Shown piece by piece: positions 55,359-63,298 of a stretch of DNA of 64,000 bases. The DNA comes from Martinezella lusitana (lineage in GTDB: Bacteria; Pseudomonadota; Alphaproteobacteria; Rhizobiales; Rhizobiaceae): positions 186,001 through 250,000 of the forward strand of contig NZ_JACHBG010000004.1 of assembly GCF_014207095.1 (NCBI RefSeq). The letters run 5' to 3'. The translations under genes and the position numbers were made by a program. The notes under the pieces are model-generated. The model worked only from the letters and a program-made list of their open reading frames with translations, was not told where the DNA came from and made no database searches. Each line of letters opens with the position of its first letter. Position 1 is the stretch's first letter.

Positions 55359-56378
55359 TCAGACGACGACGCCGGTCCGGTTTGTCGACATGGTCAGCTT
55401 GCGTTCGGCGCGCTCCTGCTGCGGCGAGCGATTGTAGAGTTCGCGATAACATTTGGAAAAGTGTGAGGCAGAGACGAAGCCGCAGGCAACGGCCACTTCC
55501 ACGACCGGCATGGAGGACTGCACGAGCAGGTGCCGGGCACGGTCCAACCGGATTTCGAGATAGTAGCGAGCAGGGGAGCGTCCCATCTCCTGACGGAAAA
55601 GGCGTTCGATCTGGCGGCGCGACAGGCCTGCGTCATCGGCGATTTCAAGCAGCGACAAGGGTTCGGCGAGGTTGCTTTCCATCAGTTCGATGATCGAGAG
55701 AACCTTGGCGTTCTGCACGCCGAGGCGGGCGCGCAGCGGCAGGCGCTGGCGATCGTGCGGACTGCGGACGCGGTCGGTCAGCTGCTGCTCGCAAACCCGG
55801 TTGACAAGGTTCTCGCCGAAATCCTGGCCGATCAGGTTCAGCATCATGTCGAGCGAGGCGGTGCCGCCGGCGCAGGTGTAGAGATTGCTGTCGACCTCGT
55901 AGAGATCCGCATAGACTTCGGCCTGAGGGAAGGTTTCGGAGAAGCCGGGCAGGTTTTCCCAGTGGATCGCGCAGCGCTTGCCGTTCAGCAGACCCGCTTG
56001 GGCAAGCACATGTGCGCCCGTACAGAGGCTGCCGACGGCGACGCCGCGATTGTAGGTTTCCCGCAGCCAGGCATTGACTGACTTGTTCTGGAACTCCTCG
56101 ACATAGATGCCTGAGCAGACCAGCACCATATTCGGGCGGTTCTCGCCGCCGAGGTAGCGGCGCTCATCGGCAAGCGCCGAGTTGACCTCGAGCCCGATGC
56201 CGCTGGAAGAATAGACCTTCTGACCGTCCGTCGAGGCGAGCCGCCATGTATAGGCAGGGTAGCCCAGCATGCGATTGGCAATCCGCAGCGTTTCTACCGC
56301 AGCGGAAAACGGCAGCATGGTGAAGTGTGGAACGAGGAAGAAAACCAGGGAACGCGTCTTAATCGGAGTCTTGCTCAT
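55359..56378 (-). CDS. GlxA-family transcriptional regulator (DJ-1/PfpI plus AraC)
   Basis: A 339-residue regulator with an N-terminal DJ-1/PfpI-like domain (SLVFFLVPHFTMLPFSAAVE, GSLCTGAHVLAQAGLLNG) and a C-terminal AraC DNA-binding domain (LSLLEIADDAGLSRRQIERL, ACGFVSASHFSKCYRELYNR). Relatives control betaine, carnitine or amino-acid catabolism. ATG 56378 is chosen (GGAGG about 15 bp before); an in-frame ATG at 56393 is possible, and the longer frame to 56546 is unlikely. Confidence 0.87.
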   Translation of the reverse strand: MSKTPIKTRSLVFFLVPHFTMLPFSAAVETLRIANRMLGYPAYTWRLASTDGQKVYSSSGIGLEVNSALADERRYLGGENRPNMVLVCSGIYVEEFQNKSVNAWLRETYNRGVAVGSLCTGAHVLAQAGLLNGKRCAIHWENLPGFSETFPQAEVYADLYEVDSNLYTCAGGTASLDMMLNLIGQDFGENLVNRVCEQQLTDRVRSPHDRQRLPLRARLGVQNAKVLSIIELMESNLAEPLSLLEIADDAGLSRRQIERLFRQEMGRSPARYYLEIRLDRARHLLVQSSMPVVEVAVACGFVSASHFSKCYRELYNRSPQQERAERKLTMSTNRTGVVV

Positions 56379-56681
56379 ATCGTGAAAATCCATCCTCCAG
56401 GACCATACTGTATTCCTTGCGTCAAATACGTCGACTGGATGGTCTGTTAGCGACATTGGCATGGATAATCGCGGCCGCAAAGGGATATTTGCGTTTACTC
56501 TGAAAAATGCATCACTGGAAAGGGGAGGTGGGAGGAAGGCAAGCAAACTGCCGGAATAATCAAATATATATGTGTCTAATTATCAAGTTTATGGTGGAAT
56601 GCGCGCGGAAGTGAGCGGATGTTCAAAAGGCGACACTCGTCGGAGTTGAGCGTCGCCTTTGCCATTTACCGGCTCTTGCGA
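56379..56681. other. Gap upstream of the GlxA-type regulator
   Basis: No gene is recognised. It contains A/T-rich tracts around 56550-56600 and is likely the promoter region of the regulator on the minus strand. Confidence 0.35.
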
Positions 56682-56888
56682 TCATCGCGTAGCCTTTGGG
56701 GCCTTGGTCTCGTTTGCGGCCGGCCAGCCCATATCCTTGCGCACGTCGTCGGACAGGGACTCAAGCTCACGCAGCGAGCGCCACTGTTGCCAGCGATCAG
56801 CAACACGAGAGAAGAGGGGCGTGTGGCTGCCGTTAGAGAGAGACGAACCCTGCGTCCTGCCAGCATGTCTGTAGGTGATGGACGTCAT
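56682..56888 (-). CDS. DUF1127 protein
   Basis: A 68-residue protein with the DUF1127 (YjiS-like) helix in its C-terminal half: RVADRWQQWRSLRELESLSD then DVRKDMGWPAA. In alphaproteobacteria, DUF1127 proteins are often small Arg-rich regulators linked to phosphate, carbon or RNA turnover. The start is ATG at 56888. Confidence 0.8.
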   Translation of the reverse strand: MTSITYRHAGRTQGSSLSNGSHTPLFSRVADRWQQWRSLRELESLSDDVRKDMGWPAANETKAPKATR

Positions 56889-56962
56889 TTTCAGGCTCCT
56901 TTCTTTGTTGGACTTTCAAACGATCTCCGCCATCGAATGGTAATATGAACCCGAGCTATTCA

Positions 56963-57208
56963 TCAATCAAACGAATAGATCTTATAGTTGGCATTAGAAT
57001 TCTTGAACGACGGTAGCTTGCCGGGCTTCCGTTCCAGCGCGGAGAGCGTACGATCCGGCGGCAGACCGCGCGCATTGACGTCGTCGATCAGATGCGACGG
57101 AAAGCGTGCGGCGATCTCATCCAGCGTGTGTTGCGCTATCCGCTGGACTTTGCGCACATGCAGAAGGCTCAGAAGGCGAGACGTTTCGCTGAGTGCCGTG
57201 TCAGCCAT
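56963..57208 (-). CDS. Small hypothetical protein
   Basis: An 81-residue protein (LHVRKVQRIAQHTLDEIAAR, FPSHLIDDVNARGLPPDRTL) with a Lys/Arg-rich basic composition and no membrane segment. AAGGAG lies 7 bp before the ATG. It lies between DUF1127 and a LysR regulator; no family recognised. Confidence 0.6.
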   Translation of the reverse strand: MADTALSETSRLLSLLHVRKVQRIAQHTLDEIAARFPSHLIDDVNARGLPPDRTLSALERKPGKLPSFKNSNANYKIYSFD

Positions 57209-57265
57209 GGCTTTACTCCTTTGCGGCGGCCTGTATCAATTTCCTAAGCCTAATATGGTGTTTCG

Positions 57266-57295
57266 TTGACATTCAGACAAATGAAATGATATGGT
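57266..57295 (+). promoter_or_regulatory. Promoter of the LysR gene
   Basis: TTGACA (57266-57271) and TATGGT (57290-57295) are spaced 18 bp. Transcription would begin near 57302, which makes the ATG at 57327 the real start rather than an earlier in-frame ATG at 57291. Confidence 0.5.
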
Positions 57296-57326
57296 GGTTA
57301 AGATCAGAAAAATTGAAGGTGTCGAT

Positions 57327-58226
57327 ATGACCGTTCCGCTCCGCCGGCCCATACCGTTGCTTGACAATGAAGTTCTGCGCACCTTTGTGGCCATCGCCGA
57401 AACCGGCAATTTCTCCACGGCCGCCGATGCGGTCTTTCGCACGCCCTCCGCCGTCTCCATGCAGATCAAGAAGCTGGAAGAGCAACTCGGCGTGACGTTA
57501 TTCCTGCGCGACGCCCGCTCGGTGAGCCTCACCCAGCATGGGGAGATGCTACTTTCTTATGCCCGCAACATTCTGGCGCTTTCCAACGAGGCTGTATCGC
57601 GCTTCATCATGCCGGAACTGAGCGGCGTGGTGCGGCTCGGTGCACCTGACGATATCGGAGAACGCCTGCTGCCGACCATTCTGAAAAACTTCTCGGAAAG
57701 CTATCCCGGCATCATGGTCGATGTCGTCGTGGATATGAGCATCCAGCTGAAGAAGCGCATCGAAGAGCAACGGCTCGATCTGGCACTGATCAACTGCGCG
57801 ACGCGGCCGTTCCCGACGGAAGGCGAAGTGATCTATACCGAGCGTCTTGTCTGGGCCGGCGCCAAATGCGGTACTGCCTATCGCCGCGACCCGCTGCCGA
57901 TCTCCATCTGGGAAGAGGGCTGCATCTGGCGATCGGAGGCAATGGCGCAGCTTGAGCGGCAGAAGCGGCCCTATCGCGTATCCTATCTCAGCGCCCATAC
58001 CATGGCGCAACGGGCTGCTATCGTCTCGGATCTCGCGGTCGCGCCGTTTCCGCGCTCCTACATTACGGAGGATATGGAAATCCTCGGACCGAACGAGGGA
58101 TTGCCGGAACTGACCTCCTTCGACATTCGTCTTCTGACGGCATCGCAGATGACGGGTCCGATGAAGGCCGTGGCCGACAGCATACGCCAGGCATTTGTCG
58201 AGATCGGGCGAAAGATGGCGGCATGA
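57327..58226 (+). CDS. LysR-family transcriptional regulator
   Basis: A 299-residue LysR protein: helix-turn-helix EVLRTFVAIAETGNFSTAAD, AVFRTPSAVSMQIKKLEEQL, LFLRDARSVSLTQHGEMLLS and an effector domain starting SGVVRLGAPDDIGERLLP. The start is supported by GAAGGTG 5 bp upstream and by the promoter at 57266. It may control the small genes around it; the effector is unknown. Confidence 0.88.
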   Translation: MTVPLRRPIPLLDNEVLRTFVAIAETGNFSTAADAVFRTPSAVSMQIKKLEEQLGVTLFLRDARSVSLTQHGEMLLSYARNILALSNEAVSRFIMPELSGVVRLGAPDDIGERLLPTILKNFSESYPGIMVDVVVDMSIQLKKRIEEQRLDLALINCATRPFPTEGEVIYTERLVWAGAKCGTAYRRDPLPISIWEEGCIWRSEAMAQLERQKRPYRVSYLSAHTMAQRAAIVSDLAVAPFPRSYITEDMEILGPNEGLPELTSFDIRLLTASQMTGPMKAVADSIRQAFVEIGRKMAA

Positions 58227-58282
58227 GGTGCGGATAGTCGCCGGCCAAATTGTCGTGGCGGTGGTTCTGCCGGCTTCGCCGA

Positions 58283-58630
58283 TCAGTTCTTGTGTTTGCT
58301 GAGACGAGTGACATTCGCCCGAACGCGCTTGCTGTAAGGCTTGACCGCTGCCCGGGCGACGGTGTCGGCGGCACGGTGCGATGAGACAGCGGCTCCGTTG
58401 GCAATGGCTGTCACCGTCGAGATGCTCTGCTGAGTCAGCGCCATGTTGACGGCGACTGCACTTTCTCCCGCTGCGATAAGCTTTTCCATGACCATTCGGT
58501 TGAGCTCCGCGGCATTCACGCTGCCGGTCAGGGCAGACATCCACATGTGTTGCATGCGCATCGCAATGACCATGGGTGCTTCAATCCATAGGGTGGCCAG
58601 GTCGTTGGAAAGGCGGCGGCTCGGCGACAT
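58283..58630 (-). CDS. Phasin-like small helical protein
   Basis: A 115-residue predicted coiled-helix protein (ATLWIEAPMVIAMRMQHMWM, NRMVMEKLIAAGESAVAVNM) rich in Ala, Met and Val and lacking a membrane span. Its LWxEAPxVIxxR start is shared by a rhizobial family sometimes annotated as phasin-like. It follows the LysR gene convergently by 56 bp. Function is not established. Confidence 0.6.
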   Translation of the reverse strand: MSPSRRLSNDLATLWIEAPMVIAMRMQHMWMSALTGSVNAAELNRMVMEKLIAAGESAVAVNMALTQQSISTVTAIANGAAVSSHRAADTVARAAVKPYSKRVRANVTRLSKHKN

Positions 58631-58814
58631 CGCTACTCCTTCGTTTTGGTGCGTGGTCAGTTCCTGACATTGTAATCGGCGGGCACTTCGCTACACCGCA
58701 AGAGTCGGTCGCAGCCATTTATGTCTTCTAGGACGATTGAGGCAGCGGCATATGTCATGCGCGCCAGTGATTTCCGTTCGTTGACGCGTTCGGACGGCTT
58801 TGCCGATCCGTGGT

Positions 58815-59927
58815 TCAGTCTCGATCTGCCTTGCGAGGCTGGGGGTGGGAGGCTGCCTCCACCATAGCCAGCTGGTTTTCCTCCTCACCCTCACGGATGT
58901 GGCCGAGACGTTCCGCGACAAGCGCGTCGCTGCGGCCGGCTTCGTGCTTCCATGGCCGGCGGCCCCGAAGCACGCCTGAATCATGCACTATTTCTGCGAC
59001 ATATTCTTCCTGCCGGTAGGCCATGACATGAATGCCGGATACGCCTTCGATCTCCTTCACCTCATTGATGATGTCGATGCAGAGCTGTTTGCCTTCCTTC
59101 TTTTGGTCGGAAGCTCCCTCGATCCTTCGGATGACATCGTCAGGGATATGCACGCCGGGCACGTTCGTCCGCATCCAGCGGGCGGTCCTGGCCGATGCCA
59201 ATGGACCGACGCCCACCAGGATGAAGCACTTCTCGTGAAGGCCAAGGTCGCGCACCTTCTTCATGTAATCCCGCAACATCGGCACGTCGTAACAATATTG
59301 GCTTTGCACGAATTGCGCGCCGGCCTCGATCTTCTTCGCCAACCTATGCGGGCGGAAGTCGTAAGGCGGGGCGAACGGATTGATGGCGGCACCGAGAAAG
59401 ACTTTCGGCGGTGACGTCAACTTGCGGCCGGACAGGAATTTCGCCTCGTCGCGCATCGTGCGCACGGCTTCGAGCAGCGACATACTGTCGAGATCGAAAA
59501 CCGGCTTGGCTCCCGGTTGGTCGCCGACCTGCACGCCGTCGCCGGTCAGGCACAGGATATTGCATACGCCCATGGCCGCCGCGCCGAGCACATCGCCCTG
59601 TATGGCGATCCGATTCCTGTCGCGGCAGGAGATCTGCATGATGGGCGCATAGCCCATGCGGGTCAGCAGCGCGCAAATGCCGACGGAGGACATATGGCAG
59701 TTGGCGCCGGACGCATCGACAGCATTGATGCCGTCGACCCAGCCGGAAAAGATCGCGGCGCGCTCATAGACATCTTCCGGATTGGCGCTGTCAGGCGGAT
59801 TAAGCTCAGCGGTGACCGCGAACTCGCCACGGCGCAAAACCCGCTCCAGTCGACCGAGCGAGGAGTGGCCGGGCAGGGGATCCAGCGGCAGACCGGCGCC
59901 CAAGGGATTTTCGTCGATCTGCGCCAT
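58815..59927 (-). CDS. metF: Methylenetetrahydrofolate reductase-like protein (MetF)
   Basis: A 370-residue TIM-barrel reductase of one-carbon metabolism interconverting methylene-THF and methyl-THF. FAVTAELNPPDSANPEDVYE at the N-terminus, VDASGANCHMSSVGICALL, LCLTGDGVQVGDQPGAKPVF, AGAQFVQSQYCYDV and FILVGVGPLASARTARWM are the MetF blocks. It is longer than E. coli MetF (~296 aa). The MetV-like gene precedes it by 3 bp on the same strand, so they form an operon. Confidence 0.88.
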   Translation of the reverse strand: MAQIDENPLGAGLPLDPLPGHSSLGRLERVLRRGEFAVTAELNPPDSANPEDVYERAAIFSGWVDGINAVDASGANCHMSSVGICALLTRMGYAPIMQISCRDRNRIAIQGDVLGAAAMGVCNILCLTGDGVQVGDQPGAKPVFDLDSMSLLEAVRTMRDEAKFLSGRKLTSPPKVFLGAAINPFAPPYDFRPHRLAKKIEAGAQFVQSQYCYDVPMLRDYMKKVRDLGLHEKCFILVGVGPLASARTARWMRTNVPGVHIPDDVIRRIEGASDQKKEGKQLCIDIINEVKEIEGVSGIHVMAYRQEEYVAEIVHDSGVLRGRRPWKHEAGRSDALVAERLGHIREGEEENQLAMVEAASHPQPRKADRD

Positions 59928-59930
59928 TGG

Positions 59931-60509
59931 TCAGGCTTTCTCTTTTACGGCCTTGCGCGCAGCCGCTGCTTTCGCGGTAACGCGCAGCCATGAAGAGGTA
60001 CCGCGTAGCGACTGGTTGACGGGTGCCTGCACCTTCAGGATGGCATCGCCGTGGAGCATGTTGCTGGCACCCTTCCAAGCCTGCACCCAGACGCAGGGCA
60101 TCTCAGGTTCGACTTCGCAATTGCCGTTAGCGCGCACGCCGCCACAGGGGCCGTTGCGCAGCTGCTTGGGACAGTTCATCGGGCAGGACATGCCGGTGGA
60201 CGACAGCACACATTGGCCGCACATGCGACAGTCGAACAGGAAGCTTTTCACATGGCGTTCGACGAAGGCAACCGGCCGCTCCGCGCGTTGATAGCCGATC
60301 AGCGCCCAAAGCGGATGGAGCAGCAGAAAGGCGTTGGCAAAATGCTCGTAGAACCATTCGAAGAAACGGGAGTGACGCACGACCCAAAGACGAACCGCGT
60401 ATTTGCGCCGGTTGTCGGGACTTGGCGAAGACATGCCTGATGCACGATTGCTGGCGTCAGTCTTCACAATGGGTGTCGCCGCATTCGATTTTTGCATGGC
60501 GTCGGCCAT
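59931..60509 (-). CDS. MetV-like cysteine-rich partner of MTHFR
   Basis: A 192-residue protein of the MTHFR_C family (MetV), the iron-sulfur/zinc-binding partner of MetF in acetogen-type and rhizobial MTHFR complexes. The Cys cluster is DCRMCGQCVLSSTGMSCPMNC with NGPCGGVRANGNCEVEPEMPCVW. ATG 60509 is chosen with GGAG 9 bp upstream; an earlier TTG-type start lies at 60575. It precedes metF by 3 bp. The pair may feed methyl groups from demethylation into the folate pool. Confidence 0.85.
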   Translation of the reverse strand: MADAMQKSNAATPIVKTDASNRASGMSSPSPDNRRKYAVRLWVVRHSRFFEWFYEHFANAFLLLHPLWALIGYQRAERPVAFVERHVKSFLFDCRMCGQCVLSSTGMSCPMNCPKQLRNGPCGGVRANGNCEVEPEMPCVWVQAWKGASNMLHGDAILKVQAPVNQSLRGTSSWLRVTAKAAAARKAVKEKA

Positions 60510-60893
60510 CGTCGATATCTCCGGCTTGAGCCACCGTTTGAGAAGGTCGGCCCTTCCCTTTATCCAACAATGCACCGCTGCCGATCAGCGGGCTGCGCTT
60601 GGCACGACGCTGCCCGGGCCGAAAAGCGACGGCGCGCAGCACCATATTCGCAATTGTGCGGAGGTGCCAGAGATCAGACGTCGTCGGGTTTGCTCTGCAT
60701 AGGTCCAGCGTAGCTGCAAGTGCAGCGCTACAACGAGTACTTTCAAAGTTGCCGGGATTTTTACAGGGGCGGCGCCGAGATGTTGCGGTAAGACACCATC
60801 GAGTGAGGCGGCGGCGACCGATCTCACGGGAGACAACACCTCCTCGCGCATGATTGCACCGCGCTCACTCGCGCATGCTATGTTCGCGGGGAC
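60510..60893. other. Gap between the MetV-like gene and the glycosidase
   Basis: I see no gene. It holds the promoter regions of two divergent genes; GTAGCTGCAAGTGCAGCGCTAC-like partial dyads near 60712-60733 were noticed but are imperfect. Confidence 0.35.
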
Positions 60894-61640
60894 ATGTGCT
60901 TGATTCGACTGATGATGATCCTTGCCGTTCTTGTCTGCGCCGGCGGCGCGGCGGCGGGCGAGCCGTGCCGTAAGGTCCAGCATCTCGGCGAGGGCTACAC
61001 GGTATGCATCTTCGATCCGGCGGTGGACGATATCCAGCTGTTTCAGAACGATCGCAGCGGCAGGCCCTATGGTTCCTTCCGGGCGCTGGAGAACGACCTG
61101 CGCCAGGATCGCATCTATGTGCGCTTCGCCATGAATGGCGGTATGTATCTCGACGACCAGTCGTCCGTCGGCCTTTTTATCGAGAACGGGCGCGAGTTGA
61201 AGGCGATCAATACCAACAAGGGGTGGGGCAATTTCCACCTGCTGCCGAACGGGATCTTCTATCTGCTGCCAGGGCGGGCAGGCATTATGGAAAGCAAGGC
61301 TTTCGCTGCCTCCGGCATCAAACCGTTCTATGCCACTCAATCCGGTCCCATGCTCGTCATCGGCGGCCAGCTACACCCGTCCTTCCTTGCCGACAGCACC
61401 AGTCTCAAGACACGAAACGGGGTCGGTGTCATGAAAGACGGCAAGGTGGTCTTCGCAATCTCCGACGGCCCGGTGCGTTTCCACCATTTCGCGACGCTCT
61501 TCCGCGACGACCTCGGTTGCGCGAATGCGCTGTTTCTCGACGGAAGCATTTCCAGCCTCGATATTCCCGAATGGCAGCGGCGCGATGGACTATTTCCGCT
61601 TGGCCCCATCATCGCCGTGACGGAAATGCTGCCGGGCTGA
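60894..61640 (+). CDS. Phosphodiester glycosidase family protein (NAGPA/DUF2233)
   Basis: A 248-residue secreted protein with a signal peptide (IRLMMILAVLVCAGGAAAGE) and the NAGPA-type domain: YVRFAMNGGMYLDDQSSVGL, YATQSGPMLVIGGQLHPSF, NGVGVMKDGKVVFAISDGPV and ALFLDGSISSLDIPEW. The family hydrolyses phosphodiester or glycosidic linkages of sugars; here it may trim a cell-envelope polysaccharide. Confidence 0.85.
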   Translation: MCLIRLMMILAVLVCAGGAAAGEPCRKVQHLGEGYTVCIFDPAVDDIQLFQNDRSGRPYGSFRALENDLRQDRIYVRFAMNGGMYLDDQSSVGLFIENGRELKAINTNKGWGNFHLLPNGIFYLLPGRAGIMESKAFAASGIKPFYATQSGPMLVIGGQLHPSFLADSTSLKTRNGVGVMKDGKVVFAISDGPVRFHHFATLFRDDLGCANALFLDGSISSLDIPEWQRRDGLFPLGPIIAVTEMLPG

Positions 61641-61746
61641 GCCCGGCGGCGCGCAAGGTTGGAGCCAGCCACATCAGCTAATCGAGATAAATGGGGATGT
61701 CATATCCTCTGGCTGCACATTGTCGGATTGAGGCTTCGAAACGTTG

Positions 61747-63225
61747 ATGACAAATACTGCAAACGAGGTGAAGGCGCTGATCTTCATGACGGCGCGTGAT
61801 TGCGAAATGTATGTCCGGCAATCCCTCGCTAGTCTTTCGAGGCAGACGCTCGACGAGCTGCATGTCCTTTTTGTCGATGATTGCTCCAAGGACGATACGG
61901 GCATAATCGCCGCAGGCCTTCTGGACGATCTTTTTCCAAACCGGCACACCTTCATCCGCAACGATGTGCAGCTCGGAAAATCGCGCAACGTTTGGGAGCA
62001 CTTGAGGCCCCGCGCTGACATGGCCGAGTTCGTCGCCATTCTCGACGGCGACGACCAGCTGATCATCGCCGACATTCTCGAGCAGATGTCGTACAGCTAT
62101 GCGAACGGCAAGGACGTCGTCTGGACGAACTTCATCACCGATGGCGGGGGCCTTGGCGGCAATGGTCCGCTCGATCCCAATCTGTCGCCGCGTCGGCAAG
62201 GCTGGAAAACCAGCCATCTCTTCAGTTTTCGCGCGTCCCTGCTCGCCAATATTCCCGAAGACTATTTCAAGGACGATGCCGGGCAGTGGTTCATGGCCGC
62301 CTGCGATATTGCTCTTGCATTGCCCATCCTCGATCAGACGCGGCACTACGAATTCATGCCGGTCAACGCGCATTGCTACACCGCGACCAATCCTTACTCG
62401 CATCACAATCTTGACCCGCATTCGCGCGGCCTGAATTCCACTGCGCAGCAGCGTTCGGCACAGCATGCTTTCACCAAGCCGCCGTTGCCGCTGACGCGAC
62501 CGCTGAAATCGGCAATACAGCGGCGTGTCGTTGCACCCGCTTTCGCCGATGGTGGCACAGCTGACGCCGGTTCTACCGTTGCGGTGGGCGGTGGCGCGGA
62601 CGCCTGGCAGGCGGTGGCAGGCGGAATTCTTGCCGCCGACTATCCGAGCCTGCTCGATGCTCAATGCGTTGCCGGTCGCAATCTGCTGACGCCGATCCAG
62701 ATATGGGCGCTTCGTCGCGCGGCATTCGGAAGAAGCGAGCGGCCGAATGTTCTGCATATTGGAGCACCGCGCTCCGCATTAGCGCTGGCATCGTTGCTAT
62801 CCGGTCGCGACGCCGGTCTGAACTGCCTGTGCATGACGCCGGAAGACGTCGTTGATCTGGAAGGGCGTTTCACCGCGAGTGGCCTGACGGAGGGCATTTC
62901 CATCATCGAGACCGAAGTCGCTCAGGTGGGCTTCGAAGAAATTACGTCGACTTTTCCCGATACGCGCCAGATCGCAGAGGGTATCAAGTTCGATCTGGTC
63001 GTAGTGGATCTGCAGAATACACCCTATCCGGCAGAGAGTGCGTTTCTGGCTTTGCCAGCGCTGGCGAATAATCTGTCGCCTATGGGTTTCAGCCTCTGCC
63101 TGTTCGCGCAGGACCGCGCAACCGAGGCGCTGGTGGCCGAGCGATGGGCCAGCGTCAGTGCGGGATTGAAGTTCAGCCTTGATGCCATCGGTGGCAGTGG
63201 ATTGTTGGTCGTCGGCGGTCGCTGA
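61747..63225 (+). CDS. GT2 glycosyltransferase with C-terminal methyltransferase-like domain
   Basis: A 492-residue protein. The N-terminal ~220 residues are a GT-A glycosyltransferase (LIFMTARDCEMYVRQSLASL, VLFVDDCSKDDTG, VAILDGDDQLIIADI). After a linker, the last ~170 residues look Rossmann-like: NVLHIGAPRSALALASLLSG then IKFDLVVVDLQNTPYPAES. This C-terminal domain resembles SAM methyltransferases more than a second glycosyltransferase. ATG 61747 is used; a TTG directly precedes it. A FkbM methyltransferase gene follows. Confidence 0.75.
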   Translation: MTNTANEVKALIFMTARDCEMYVRQSLASLSRQTLDELHVLFVDDCSKDDTGIIAAGLLDDLFPNRHTFIRNDVQLGKSRNVWEHLRPRADMAEFVAILDGDDQLIIADILEQMSYSYANGKDVVWTNFITDGGGLGGNGPLDPNLSPRRQGWKTSHLFSFRASLLANIPEDYFKDDAGQWFMAACDIALALPILDQTRHYEFMPVNAHCYTATNPYSHHNLDPHSRGLNSTAQQRSAQHAFTKPPLPLTRPLKSAIQRRVVAPAFADGGTADAGSTVAVGGGADAWQAVAGGILAADYPSLLDAQCVAGRNLLTPIQIWALRRAAFGRSERPNVLHIGAPRSALALASLLSGRDAGLNCLCMTPEDVVDLEGRFTASGLTEGISIIETEVAQVGFEEITSTFPDTRQIAEGIKFDLVVVDLQNTPYPAESAFLALPALANNLSPMGFSLCLFAQDRATEALVAERWASVSAGLKFSLDAIGGSGLLVVGGR

Positions 63226-63298
63226 CGGCATTTCGACCCGCCGATATATGCCCGATAAGTCCTTGCCCCTAAACCTTTGCATGTTGGAAAGAACTGCG

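Noticed and set aside
57549..58544. A 331-codon minus-strand frame opposite the LysR gene
   Set aside because: Lacks a ribosome site and any family pattern; overlaps two better genes.
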